From Nitrospirota bacterium (GTDB lineage Bacteria > Nitrospirota > Thermodesulfovibrionia > Thermodesulfovibrionales > JdFR-88), in assembly GCA_014874185.1 (NCBI GenBank), contig JACWAF010000005.1:1-64000 (forward strand): a stretch of DNA of 64,000 nt. The letters are read 5' to 3'. Shown one piece after another: positions 9,803 through 17,935 of the stretch (position 1 is the stretch's first letter; each line of letters starts with the position of its first letter). The position numbers were made by a program, and so were the translations under genes. The notes beneath the pieces are model-generated. The model ran no database searches. It was not told the origin of the DNA and worked only from the letters and a program-made list of their open reading frames with translations.

Positions 9803-10699
9803 GTGCGGATAGCGGGGATCGACATAGGCTCTAACGCGGTAAGGATGCTGGTGGCCGAGGCCCTTCCGGGGAGGCCCGTAAAAAGGCTCCGTTACGAGCG
9901 CGCCGCGACCAGGCTCGCGGATTTCACGAAGGCCGGCCGCCTCTCCGCAAAGGGCATGAATAAAACAATTAAAACCCTCCGGAGATATGCGGAGGTACTC
10001 TCCGGCTTCGATGTCGAAGAGTACAGGGCGGTGGGCACCAGCGCCCTCAGGGAGGCCAAAAACTCCGCGGAATTTCTTGACGAGGTCGAACGCCTGACCT
10101 CGATAGAAGTAGAGGTGATAACGCCCCGCGAAGAAGCGCAGCTTACGGCGAAGGGCGTCATGGGCGGCCTGCCCCCGATAATGGCAGGGCTCATCCTAGA
10201 TATAGGCGGCGGGAGCACGGAGTTCATGCTGGTTAAAAACGGGAAACTGGCAAAGACAGGAAGCTTCCCTGCCGGAGTGGTAAAGCTGCTTAAAAAAAAC
10301 CGGACGGATTTCGAAAGAGAAATTAAGGAATTTCTGGACTGGCTTTCAGGTGAGGCATCGCCCTTGCCTGAAGGGACCCGCCTCGTCCTCACGGGCGGCA
10401 CTGGCTCGACTATCGGGATGATGGACATGGAGCTTCCGGAGCACGACCACGAGCGCATACAGGGGCATGAAGTTAATCTAAAAAGATTGTCCTCGATGGA
10501 GAGGAGATTAAGGGGGCTTTCGCCGGCTGAAAGAAGACATGTAAAGGGGCTTCCAGCGGACCGGGCCGACTTGATAACCCCCGGATTAGGACTTACAATT
10601 AATATAATGAAATATCTGGGTCTTGACGCGCTTACGATAAGCGATGCCGGCCTTCCGGAAGGGATAATATACCAGCTCATCCCATGGTCCAACCGATGA
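9803..10699 (+). CDS. Ppx/GppA family exopolyphosphatase
   Basis: 298-aa ASKHA-fold phosphatase that hydrolyses polyphosphate or pppGpp. Phosphate-binding motifs are [11 protein letters not shown] (residues 5-15) and [12 protein letters not shown]. The protein is short for the family and lacks the C-terminal HD-like extension of long Ppx proteins. The start is GTG, with no Shine-Dalgarno sequence but a -10 box just upstream. The 3' end overlaps the diguanylate cyclase gene by 16 nt. Polyphosphate and pppGpp activity cannot be told apart from sequence. Confidence 0.92.
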   Translation: MRIAGIDIGSNAVRMLVAEALPGRPVKRLRYERAATRLADFTKAGRLSAKGMNKTIKTLRRYAEVLSGFDVEEYRAVGTSALREAKNSAEFLDEVERLTSIEVEVITPREEAQLTAKGVMGGLPPIMAGLILDIGGGSTEFMLVKNGKLAKTGSFPAGVVKLLKKNRTDFEREIKEFLDWLSGEASPLPEGTRLVLTGGTGSTIGMMDMELPEHDHERIQGHEVNLKRLSSMERRLRGLSPAERRHVKGLPADRADLITPGLGLTINIMKYLGLDALTISDAGLPEGIIYQLIPWSNR

Positions 10700-12054
10700 C
10701 AAGCCTCTTGAAAAGCGTCTTTGGAAGGAAGGAGGCCCTTTGCCTGGATTACATAAGAGACCCGATCGCGATATTCGACCGGGACGGCCGGCTCTCGGAC
10801 CTGAACGGGCCGATGGCCGCCCTGCTGAAAGCGCCCAGGAACAAACTGCTGGGCAAAAAGCCCTCTGACCTGGCGGTAAAGCCAATCCGGAATTTGCTGG
10901 CCGAGAGCATGGAAAAGGCCCCCGCCGGGTTTTCCGGCGAACTGAAGATAGGAGATGGCGTTTATTCGGCGTCCCTCTATCCGCTTCATGAGGACGGGAC
11001 AAATTCCAGGGCCCTTCTGCTGCATGAAATCACCGGGTTCAGAAACCTGGAGGATGAGCTTGTAAAAAGAAACAGGCTCCTCATGGCTATAAACACCATT
11101 TCAACTGCATTCATCTATTCGGAAGACATAAGCTCGGTATTCAGCCGCCTTATAGACAAGATAATGCTGGTGACGGACCTTGGCATCTGCTGGATCGCGG
11201 TGCGCGAGGGAGACCGCTTCGAACTCCGGGGCGCCTCGGGCATCTCGCGGGACTTCCGGGAGAAGCTTGAAAAAGGCGGGCTCGATTATATTTACCGAAG
11301 GGTGATCGAGTCCGAGGAGCCATTTGTCGTTTACGAGGGGCGCGAGGCGGAGGCGGTTGAAGACCTTGGAAGGGAACGGATAGAGTTTTTGACCGCGCAG
11401 GCCCTCTACATGGGGCCGGACCGGATAGGCGTCCTCGCGGTGGGCAGCCGGACGCCGGTTGTCCTGGATTTCGAGCTGGCCTCTCTCATTCACCTTATCG
11501 GCAATCACGTGTCCCTGGTGCTTGAGAAAGTAAAGCTTTACGAAAACGCGGAATACCTGGCCATAACGGACGCGCTGACCGGGCTTTTCAATCTCAGGTA
11601 TTTCTACGACTCGCTGTCACACGAGACGGCGAGGGCCAGGCGCTACCAGGACCAGTTCTCGCTTACCATATTCGACATAGATGATTTCAAGGAGATAAAC
11701 GACCGTTACGGCCACCAGGCCGGGGACGAGGTGCTGAGGGGCGTGGCCTCCGTCATGAAGCGGGTCTCGCGCGAATCGGACATAGTGGCCAGATACGGCG
11801 GCGAGGAATTTGTTATCATACTAGCCAATACGGCAAAGGATGAGGCGCTGAAACAGGCGCTGAGGGTCAAGAACGCCGTTGAAACCGAGAGCTATTTGAA
11901 AGATAATATCAGGATTTCAATAAGCGGCGGAGTTGCCAGCTTCCCGGAGGACGGGGCGGACGAGAAAAGGCTCCTGTACATGGCCGATATGGCCTTGTAC
12001 GAGGCCAAGTCCATGGGCAAGAGGCAGGTCCGCATGGCTGGGAGAAAAAAATGA
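10684..12054 (+). CDS. Diguanylate cyclase with PAS-like and GAF domains
   Basis: Cytoplasmic c-di-GMP synthase, 456 aa. A PAS-like region covers about residues 15-115, a GAF-like region about 130-285 and the GGDEF domain about 290-450. The catalytic motif is GGEEF at 372-376. The inhibitory I-site RESD lies five residues before it, so product feedback is likely. No membrane segment is visible. ATG codons at 10684 and 10696 are both possible starts. The gene overlaps ppx by 16 nt and korB by 4 nt (ATGA), so it is embedded in a metabolic operon. Confidence 0.93.
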   Translation: MVQPMTSLLKSVFGRKEALCLDYIRDPIAIFDRDGRLSDLNGPMAALLKAPRNKLLGKKPSDLAVKPIRNLLAESMEKAPAGFSGELKIGDGVYSASLYPLHEDGTNSRALLLHEITGFRNLEDELVKRNRLLMAINTISTAFIYSEDISSVFSRLIDKIMLVTDLGICWIAVREGDRFELRGASGISRDFREKLEKGGLDYIYRRVIESEEPFVVYEGREAEAVEDLGRERIEFLTAQALYMGPDRIGVLAVGSRTPVVLDFELASLIHLIGNHVSLVLEKVKLYENAEYLAITDALTGLFNLRYFYDSLSHETARARRYQDQFSLTIFDIDDFKEINDRYGHQAGDEVLRGVASVMKRVSRESDIVARYGGEEFVIILANTAKDEALKQALRVKNAVETESYLKDNIRISISGGVASFPEDGADEKRLLYMADMALYEAKSMGKRQVRMAGRKK

Positions 12055-12830
12055 AACAGGTCTTCGGACGGCCGCAGGGGTTGAAGGACGCGCCATTCAG
12101 GTTCTGCCCCGGCTGCGGGCACAGCATCCTCCATAGGTTGGTGGCCGAGTGCCTGGACGAGATGGAACTGCGGGAGCTTACGATAGCCATAGCCCCGGTG
12201 GGCTGTGCCGTATTCGCCTATGATTATTTCAATTTCGACGTGATAGAGATACCCCACGGCAGGCCCCCTGCCGCGGCAACGGGGATAAAGCGCATGCTGC
12301 CGGACAGGGTAGTGCTCTCCTATCAGGGGGATGGCGACCTTGCCGCAATAGGCACCGCCGAGATAATCCATGCGGCAAACAGGGGCGAGAACATAACCGT
12401 GCTCTTCGTCAACAACGGCATATACGGCATGACGGGCGGACAGCTTGCCCCAACAACCCTTACGGGGCAGAAGACCACCACTACCCCGGGCGGCCGCACA
12501 CCCGCCGATGCCGGGCATCCGCTCAGGGTCTCGGAGCTTCTGGCGCAGCTGGACGGCGTATCATTCATAGCGCGTTCCGCCGTGGACTCAGCGGCAAATG
12601 TGATAAAGACAAAAAACCTCCTGAAAAAAGCCCTCCGCTATCAGGTTGAAGGCAAGGGCTTCAGCATGGTGGAGGTGCTCTCCCCATGCCCGACCTCGTG
12701 GAAGATGAGTCCGGAGGACGCCCTCAGGTGGGTGGCGGAGGATATGCAGAAGACCTTCCCGCTTGGCACCTTGAAGGACATATATCCGGAAACTCCGGGC
12801 AACGGGGACAACGGTGGCGATGATGAATAG
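12051..12830 (+). CDS. korB: 2-oxoacid:ferredoxin oxidoreductase, beta (TPP-binding) subunit
   Basis: Thiamine-pyrophosphate subunit that oxidatively decarboxylates a 2-oxoacid (2-oxoglutarate or a branched-chain oxoacid) with ferredoxin. The 259-aa protein has the family motifs FCPGCGH near residue 18, GDGD-x6-E for Mg-TPP and VNNGIYGMTGGQ. No alpha subunit gene lies upstream. A diguanylate cyclase takes that place and overlaps by 4 nt. korC follows and overlaps. Substrate specificity is not decided by the sequence. Confidence 0.9.
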   Translation: MKQVFGRPQGLKDAPFRFCPGCGHSILHRLVAECLDEMELRELTIAIAPVGCAVFAYDYFNFDVIEIPHGRPPAAATGIKRMLPDRVVLSYQGDGDLAAIGTAEIIHAANRGENITVLFVNNGIYGMTGGQLAPTTLTGQKTTTTPGGRTPADAGHPLRVSELLAQLDGVSFIARSAVDSAANVIKTKNLLKKALRYQVEGKGFSMVEVLSPCPTSWKMSPEDALRWVAEDMQKTFPLGTLKDIYPETPGNGDNGGDDE

Positions 12831-13359
12831 CCTTATGATAGCCGGCTCCGGCGGGCAGGGGATTCTGTTTGTGGGAAAGCTCCTTGCGCAGGCGGCGATG
12901 CTGGAAGGAAAGAATGTAACATGGTTCCCCTCATACGGGGCTGAGGTGCGCGGGGGCACGGCCAACTGCACGGTGGTGATCTCCGACGGCCTTATAGGCT
13001 CGCCCGTGGTGAGGGACCCTGATTTCATGATCGTGATGAACGAGGCCTCTCTTGAACGATTCGAGAACAGGGTGAAAAAAGGGGGGCTTCTCCTCTACGA
13101 CTCTTCAATGATCAAAAAGAAACCCGTGAGACCGGACATCGAAAAGGCAAACATACCCGCGGGCGAGCTTGCGCTTTCCCTTGGCGTGCCCCTTGCGGCC
13201 AATATGGTTGTTGCCGGCGCCCTGGCCCATAAGGCCAATGTCTGCGGCCTTGCCACCATGAAGGCGGCACTGGAAGAGCTTACGCCAAAGAGCAGGGCGA
13301 AGACGCTCTCCGCCAATATGAAAGCCATCGAAGAGGGCTGGACTTACTTTGGCAATTAG
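12820..13359 (+). CDS. korC: 2-oxoacid:ferredoxin oxidoreductase, gamma subunit
   Basis: About 180-aa subunit that pairs with KorB and shapes the site near the TPP and acceptor. Key motifs are IAGSGGQGI near the N terminus and SYGAEVRGG-x-ANC. The ATG pair at 12820/12823 is chosen over an in-frame GTG at 12814. The gene overlaps the end of korB and the start of the acetyltransferase gene. Alpha and delta (ferredoxin) subunits are not in the window. Confidence 0.9.
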   Translation: MMNSLMIAGSGGQGILFVGKLLAQAAMLEGKNVTWFPSYGAEVRGGTANCTVVISDGLIGSPVVRDPDFMIVMNEASLERFENRVKKGGLLLYDSSMIKKKPVRPDIEKANIPAGELALSLGVPLAANMVVAGALAHKANVCGLATMKAALEELTPKSRAKTLSANMKAIEEGWTYFGN

Positions 13360-13804
13360 GAAGGCCCGCTCCAGGGACATAAAAGAGATACACTCGCTTG
13401 TAAATTCCCTCGCCCGTTCCAGGCAGATGCTCCCGCGCTCCCTGCATAACCTGTACGAGAACATCCGCGACATAATCGTCTACGAAAAAGACGGCCAGAT
13501 AATCGGGACGTGCTCGCTCCACGTGCTCTGGGAGGACCTGGCCGAGATCCGCTCGCTTGCCGTAAAGAAGGATGAGCGCAGGGCCGGGATAGGCAAGGCC
13601 ATGGTGGAGAGGTGCATGAAGGAGGCCAAGGAGCTTGGGATACAAAGGGTCTTCGCGCTGACTTATAACCCCGGTTTCTTCAAGAAGCTCGGTTTCAGGG
13701 AGATAAACAAGAACGAGCTTCCGCATAAGATCTGGGGCGACTGCCTGGACTGCCCTCATTTCCCGGAGTGCGACGAATATGCCGTTATAAAGGAGCTGGA
13801 ATAG
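13349..13804 (+). CDS. GNAT N-acetyltransferase, short N-acetylglutamate synthase type
   Basis: 151-aa GNAT-fold enzyme. The acetyl-CoA loop reads RRAGIGKAMVE (about residues 76-86), and GFFKKLGF follows. The C-terminal cysteine segment CLDCPHFPECDE is typical of the short ArgA-like acetyltransferases of anaerobic bacteria, which acetylate glutamate for arginine synthesis. It starts with TTG, overlapping the korC stop by 11 nt. The ArgA role is inference from the C-terminal motif and family resemblance; other acetyl acceptors are possible. Confidence 0.8.
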   Translation: MAIRKARSRDIKEIHSLVNSLARSRQMLPRSLHNLYENIRDIIVYEKDGQIIGTCSLHVLWEDLAEIRSLAVKKDERRAGIGKAMVERCMKEAKELGIQRVFALTYNPGFFKKLGFREINKNELPHKIWGDCLDCPHFPECDEYAVIKELE

Positions 13805-14470
13805 GTGCTCAGGATAGGGGTGCTGGCCTCAGGACGGGGCTCTAACTTCCAGGCGATAATAGACGGGATAAAGGCCGGCAAGATAAAGGCCGGAATAGCC
13901 GTCCTCATCACGGACAAGGCCGGCGCCTATGCCGTCCAGCGGGCGAAGGAGAACGGCATAGAGGCCCTGCACATGAGCCCGAAATTTTTCGGCAACAGAG
14001 ATGATTACTTCGCGCAAATAGCGCGGGAGCTTGAAAAACGCGGCGTGGGCCTGGTGCTCCTTGCCGGTTTCATGCGCATAGTGGGAAAGCCCCTCCTGGA
14101 CGCGTTCCCGTGGAAGGTGATGAACATACACCCGGCGCTCCTACCCTCGTTCCCGGGCCTCCACGGGCAGAAGCAGGCCCTTGACTACGGCGTGAGGATA
14201 TCCGGGTGCACGGTGCACTTCGTTGACGAAGGGATGGACACCGGGCCGATTATCATCCAGGCGGCCGTGCCGGTCCACCCGGACGATACGGAGGACTCGC
14301 TATCCGGGCGCATACTGGAATTCGAGCATATAATCTATCCGGAGGCCGTGCGCCTCTTCGCCGAGGGCAGGCTGGAGGTGAAGGATAACAGGGTGCTTAT
14401 AAAGGACCAGATAGTGCCTTGCAATATCCTCTTAAACCCGCAACCACAAGGGGGCTCAGATGTCATATAA
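13805..14470 (+). CDS. purN: Phosphoribosylglycinamide formyltransferase
   Basis: Transfers a formyl group from 10-formyl-THF to GAR in purine synthesis. The 221-aa protein has the N-terminal GRGSNFQAI motif. The catalytic region is MNIHPALLPSFPGLHG, followed by GCTVHFVDEGMDTGPII, which provides the conserved Asn, His and Asp. The start is GTG, directly after the acetyltransferase stop. It overlaps hicB by 11 nt. The C terminus is a little longer than usual. Confidence 0.96.
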   Translation: MLRIGVLASGRGSNFQAIIDGIKAGKIKAGIAVLITDKAGAYAVQRAKENGIEALHMSPKFFGNRDDYFAQIARELEKRGVGLVLLAGFMRIVGKPLLDAFPWKVMNIHPALLPSFPGLHGQKQALDYGVRISGCTVHFVDEGMDTGPIIIQAAVPVHPDDTEDSLSGRILEFEHIIYPEAVRLFAEGRLEVKDNRVLIKDQIVPCNILLNPQPQGGSDVI

Positions 14471-14684
14471 AGTAAGCATAGTGATTGAAAAAGATGAGCA
14501 TGGCTTTTTTGCCTATTGCCCGGAATTGGAAGGATGCCATTCTCAAGGGGAGACTCTGGAGGAAGTCATTGAAAACGTAAAGGAAGCAATTGAGCTTTAT
14601 TTGGAAACGATGAGCGAAGAGGACATAAAAATGGCATTAAGCAAACAAGTGCTTACCACTACTATTGAGGTTGAGATTGCCTAA
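14460..14684 (+). CDS. hicB: HicB-family antitoxin, orphaned
   Basis: 74-aa protein of the HicB type: a partial RNase H-like fold with EKDEHGFFAYCPELEGCHSQG, the family hallmark, then a helix and a short C-terminal strand. HicB neutralises the HicA mRNA interferase and often represses its own operon. Base composition is more AT-rich than in purN upstream, which hints at acquisition. The partner hicA survives only as a fragment directly downstream (14677-14773), so this antitoxin is probably without a local toxin. No DNA-binding domain is present in this short form. Confidence 0.88.
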   Translation: MSYKVSIVIEKDEHGFFAYCPELEGCHSQGETLEEVIENVKEAIELYLETMSEEDIKMALSKQVLTTTIEVEIA

Positions 14685-14773
14685 GCTCCCCCGGCTGACT
14701 CCTGCCCTTCCATTCGGGTAAGGTGCTTCATCCAAAAATCATAAAACAGGTGGTCAAGGCGACCGATGAGTAA
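14677..14773 (+). pseudogene. hicA: Remnant of hicA toxin gene (internal deletion)
   Basis: A TTG at 14677, overlapping the hicB stop, starts MPKLPRLT, which matches the usual N terminus of HicA (M-P-K-L-P-R-L-T-G-K-E-V). The frame then stops at 14719. In another frame, 14702-14773 encodes LPFHSGKVLHPKIIKQVV plus KATDE, which matches the HicA C-terminal segment including the strand before HPK. The middle, with the catalytic His region, is missing. An internal deletion with a frame change explains both halves. Confidence 0.7.
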
Positions 14774-15253
14774 TCATTCCACTATGCAGATGGCAAGCCC
14801 CGCTCCTTCGTTCACAACCTTTATAGTTACGCTCCCCATGAAGGGGTGCACCTTCCTGCCGTGGCCGCAGCGGCCCATTATCAGCATGCTGTAGCCGCCA
14901 GCCTTCCCTTCTTCTATTATGCTTCCGGCCACGTCCGTCGAGTCCGAGACGGATTTCATCGTCACCTGTTCCGCCGTGAGGCCGTTTGCGGAGAGGACCT
15001 CCATGGCTTCATCGAATATAGGCTGCGCCTGCAGCATCCTGTTGGAGAGCCATTTCTGGATCACTTTTTCCCTTTCCGCCCTTTCCTCCGGCGTGAGTAT
15101 ATGCCCGTCGTCCCAGAATGTAGTGGGCACATAAGGGAGCACGTGGAAGAGGGTGATGTCCGCCTCCGGGTCATTCGCGAACAGCCGTGCAGTGTGCTCA
15201 ACCGCCTTGGTGGAGCATGGGGAACCATCTACCGCTATCAGCAATTTTTTCAT
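14774..15253 (-). CDS. Universal stress protein, UspA family
   Basis: Cytoplasmic stress-linked nucleotide-binding protein, 159 aa from the ATG at 15253. It begins MKKLLIAVDGSPCSTKAVE and ends with the phosphate loop GRCGHGRKVHPFMGSVTIKV, a slightly altered version of the ATP-binding G-x2-G-x9-G-S motif. An in-frame GTG 6 nt upstream is part of the likely ribosome-binding sequence GAGGTG, so the inner start is chosen. It is convergent with hicB. The stop follows the hicA remnant immediately. Confidence 0.92.
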   Translation of the reverse strand: MKKLLIAVDGSPCSTKAVEHTARLFANDPEADITLFHVLPYVPTTFWDDGHILTPEERAEREKVIQKWLSNRMLQAQPIFDEAMEVLSANGLTAEQVTMKSVSDSTDVAGSIIEEGKAGGYSMLIMGRCGHGRKVHPFMGSVTIKVVNEGAGLAICIVE

Positions 15254-15410
15254 GGTCACCTCGCTGGGGCTTTTCCTGTCCAGAGTTTACCGCTTTGGGC
15301 GGGCGGTTTGAAGCGGGAAATGGAGTTCTTTTTTATATGAATTTACCCGCTCGATTACACGAAGACGATGAATTTCTAATTAGATGTTATCTTAAGATTG
15401 TAATTTGACA

Positions 15411-15439
15411 TTGACATCGCATACTACCACAAATAACAT
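15411..15439 (+). promoter_or_regulatory. Sigma-70-type promoter for the 15446 gene
   Basis: TTGACA at 15411-15416, a 17-nt spacer, then TAACAT at 15434-15439. A second TTGACA lies directly before the first. The GTG start at 15446 is only 6 nt past the -10 box, so the transcript may be leaderless. Confidence 0.5.
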
Positions 15440-15445
15440 AGGCGG

Positions 15446-15739
15446 GTGAAATCAATAACCGTAATAATACTGGCCTTTCTTGCTTTTTCTCTTGTACCCG
15501 GAGGTGATGTGTATGTAGAAAGGCCGTCCTCAGGGAAGGCATCTCTCATAACCCTTGATGTGTGTCACCAGGGCAAAGGCGGGTTGACCAGCCAGACCAT
15601 GCCATTCGTTCTGGAGTTCGTTGACAAACCGTTCCATATGGATTTTGCACATGCCTTTGAAATACACGAACAGCATTTCAAACCTCTTTTGTTTGCTTCA
15701 TCCAAGGAGCGTCCTCCCAAAATCAATCTTTGGTCCTGA
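15446..15739 (+). CDS. Small exported protein, unknown function
   Basis: 97-aa protein I do not recognise. A signal peptide is likely (residues 1-17, hydrophobic VIILAFLAFSLV). The mature part has a single Cys in LITLDVCHQGKG, rich flanking Pro/Phe, and HxxxF-type spacing in the second half (HMDFAHAFEIHEQHF). The His-rich patch could bind metal, but that is a guess. It lies 93 nt upstream of a Tat-exported cytochrome and reads the same way, so the two may act together. The surrounding DNA is AT-rich. Confidence 0.6.
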   Translation: MKSITVIILAFLAFSLVPGGDVYVERPSSGKASLITLDVCHQGKGGLTSQTMPFVLEFVDKPFHMDFAHAFEIHEQHFKPLLFASSKERPPKINLWS

Positions 15740-15832
15740 TGGGGAAACTTTCAAGAGACAGTCAGCCAGGACATATCCGGATGGCTGCGCGGAGTGAAGC
15801 TTTTCCAAACATCAAAACAAGGGAGATATTTC

Positions 15833-16624
15833 ATGATTACTGATGAAAAGAACGAAGGGCTTTCAAGACGGAATCTGATTGTAAACGGGGGGAAAGCGGT
15901 GGCATTGGGCGCCGCGGCCTTGTCTCTGGGCGCACTCAATATTGCAAAGACCGCTGACGCATACGAATACGCCTCGGACTACAAGTACGCGAAGCTTGAC
16001 CCGCAGGAGGTAGGCCAGCTCACCTATGAAAACTATCCCAAGATGTGGTGTACGTCCTCGGTTATTGCCGGACTTGTGGGACATTTGCAGAAGAAAGCCG
16101 GCGGCGCATGGAAGGATTTCCCCATCAATGCCTACAGGTGGGGGCACGGCGGCTTGGCGGGCTGGGGCGCGCTCTGTGGGACCATGCCCGGCGCAGGCGT
16201 AGTCATAGGGCTGGTTACAAAGGACACCGATACCGCAGAGGCAATGGTCAACGATCTCGCCTTCTACTATTCATACACCGAACTGCCGTCCTTTACTCCC
16301 TCCAGGGTGATGAATGCCGAAATCAAACACATGACCCTGGCTGGAACACCCATCTGCCACATCTCCGTAGGCAGGTGGATGAGGGCGGAAGGCGTCGGCT
16401 TTTTAACTAATGCGAGGGTGGAAAGGTGCGCCCGCCTTTCGGCAAATGTGGCGATGAAAGCGGTGGAGATGCTCAACGCGTGGGCGGACGGCAAGTACAA
16501 GCCGGCGCACAGGCTGCTGTACAACGTTGTGGAAAACGGCATCACATCGCAGAACAACTGCATGGATTGCCACGGACACGACGTCCCTTCGCCCAACGAA
16601 CGCTACGATACGCTGAAGAAGTAG
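15833..16624 (+). CDS. Tat-exported split-Soret-type cytochrome c (C_GCAxxG_C_C family-like)
   Basis: About 263-aa periplasmic protein. The N terminus has a twin-arginine signal (SRRNLI at 11-16, then a hydrophobic stretch ending TADA). One c-type heme motif, CMDCH, lies at 243-247 near the C terminus. Other cysteines (CTSS, GALCGTMPGAG, TPICH, RCAR) fit the cysteine-rich C_GCAxxG_C_C domain, which can carry an iron-sulfur cluster. The whole resembles the split-Soret cytochrome of Desulfovibrio. The start at 15833 is chosen because AAGGGAGA lies 5-12 nt upstream; a GTG at 15794 has no such site. The redox partner is unknown. Confidence 0.8.
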   Translation: MITDEKNEGLSRRNLIVNGGKAVALGAAALSLGALNIAKTADAYEYASDYKYAKLDPQEVGQLTYENYPKMWCTSSVIAGLVGHLQKKAGGAWKDFPINAYRWGHGGLAGWGALCGTMPGAGVVIGLVTKDTDTAEAMVNDLAFYYSYTELPSFTPSRVMNAEIKHMTLAGTPICHISVGRWMRAEGVGFLTNARVERCARLSANVAMKAVEMLNAWADGKYKPAHRLLYNVVENGITSQNNCMDCHGHDVPSPNERYDTLKK

Positions 16625-16683
16625 GATTTTTTTTGGCGGGATACAGGTAGCGAAGAAGGGAAAGCAGGTCGCCTTTTCCATGG

Positions 16684-16716
16684 AACGGGAAGGATAGTTT
16701 GCTTGTCCTTCCCGTT
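16684..16716. terminator. Strong hairpin after the cytochrome gene, possible terminator
   Basis: AACGGGAAGGA (16684-16694) pairs perfectly with TCCTTCCCGTT (16706-16716) across an 11-nt loop. No T-run follows, so intrinsic termination is not certain. The hairpin may instead protect the 3' end. Confidence 0.4.
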
Positions 16717-16789
16717 CGTATTGTCACGCATGTCCTAACGGTATCAGGTCCTTTTGCTTCTTTAAAGGCAGAGATTTTAGCCGTGTAGA

Positions 16790-16798
16790 TGCTAATAT
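16790..16798 (+). promoter_or_regulatory. Extended -10 promoter for rsmD
   Basis: TGC-TAATAT ends 7 nt before the ATG at 16806. The -35 region is weak. The short distance would give a leader of a few bases at most. Confidence 0.35.
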
Positions 16799-16805
16799 AT
16801 ATTGC

Positions 16806-17342
16806 ATGAAAACCCTTGAAAAAGGCCGGGCGGGGCAAAAACAGACCCTGAGGCCAACGCTGGGGAAGGTGCGGGAATCCGTATTCAATATCCTGATGGG
16901 CAGGGTGGATGGCTCTGTCTTTGTTGACCTCTATGCCGGCACCGGGGCCGTGGGGATGGACGCGATGAGCAGGGGGGCCAAGGCCGTCTGGTTCGTCGAG
17001 GCCGACAGGAAGCGCGCCGCTGAGATAAAGAAACTCCTCGAAGGCTGCGGATGCAGGCCCAAGGCGAACATAATCGCAATGGATGCGGAGGCGTTTATAA
17101 AGAAGGCCTCGAAGGAAAACCTCCGGGCCGATATCGTTTATCTGGACCCGCCCTATGCCTCGGATGAGCTGGAGAAAGTCCTGCCCCTCCTGAGCGGAGA
17201 GGGCGTCCTTGCGGATGATTTCGCCGTCCTGGCGGAGCACTCGACAAAAAAGCCCCAGCCGGATGAGGCAGGCATATTAAAAAAGAAAAAATCCTACAGA
17301 TATGGGGACACCACGCTCACCCTTTACGGGAGGAAGAGATGA
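16806..17342 (+). CDS. rsmD: 16S rRNA (guanine(966)-N(2))-methyltransferase
   Basis: SAM-dependent methyltransferase acting on 16S rRNA G966, 178 aa. It has the RPTLGKVRESVFNIL segment at residues 18-32, the SAM motif DLYAGTGAVGMDAMSRGA and the catalytic DPPY motif near residue 117. It overlaps coaD by 4 nt, a very common rsmD-coaD arrangement that supports the call. Confidence 0.96.
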   Translation: MKTLEKGRAGQKQTLRPTLGKVRESVFNILMGRVDGSVFVDLYAGTGAVGMDAMSRGAKAVWFVEADRKRAAEIKKLLEGCGCRPKANIIAMDAEAFIKKASKENLRADIVYLDPPYASDELEKVLPLLSGEGVLADDFAVLAEHSTKKPQPDEAGILKKKKSYRYGDTTLTLYGRKR

Positions 17343-17818
17343 GAAGGGCGATACTTCCCGGCACATACGACCCTTACACAAATGGCCATCTGGACCTTAC
17401 GATCCGTGGGCTCAGGATCTTCGACGAGGTGATAATCGCCGTGGCCCCGAGCACGAAAAAGGAGCCGCTATTTACCGTAGAAGAAAGAATCGAGCTGATA
17501 AAGGGCGCGATAAAAGGGATTGAGGGTGTGACGGTTGAGGCATTTCACGGCCTGCTGGTTGATTATGTAAGGTCTAAAGGGGCCGTCGCGGTCATAAGGG
17601 GGCTTCGGGCCGTGAGCGACTTCGAATACGAGATGCAGATGGCCCTGATGAACCGCAGCCTGGACCAGAACATAGAGACCGTCTTCATGATGCCCTCCGT
17701 GGAGTACACCTTTCTGACCTCCACCATCGTCCGGGAGGCCGCCTCATTCGGGGGCTCGATAAAGGGACTGGTCCCTAAAAACGTGGAACGCGCCCTCATA
17801 AAAAAGTTCAGGAAATAG
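17339..17818 (+). CDS. coaD: Phosphopantetheine adenylyltransferase
   Basis: Converts 4'-phosphopantetheine and ATP to dephospho-CoA. The 159-aa length is standard. Visible signatures are GTYDPYTNGHLD (the nucleotidyltransferase T/HxGH site), VIRGLRAVSDFEYE and the C-terminal STIVREAASFGG. Translationally coupled to rsmD. With panD also in the window, two CoA pathway genes are present, in different operons. Confidence 0.97.
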   Translation: MRRAILPGTYDPYTNGHLDLTIRGLRIFDEVIIAVAPSTKKEPLFTVEERIELIKGAIKGIEGVTVEAFHGLLVDYVRSKGAVAVIRGLRAVSDFEYEMQMALMNRSLDQNIETVFMMPSVEYTFLTSTIVREAASFGGSIKGLVPKNVERALIKKFRK

Positions 17819-17935
17819 GCATCTCCTAGAAATACAGGAAACATTCCGTTAGAATAAAGACTTACGCCCGCCCGAAATGAATTAAAATAGAGGACCCAAT
17901 TAACAGGGGATATCTTTTTGTAAAAAAGGGCGGGT

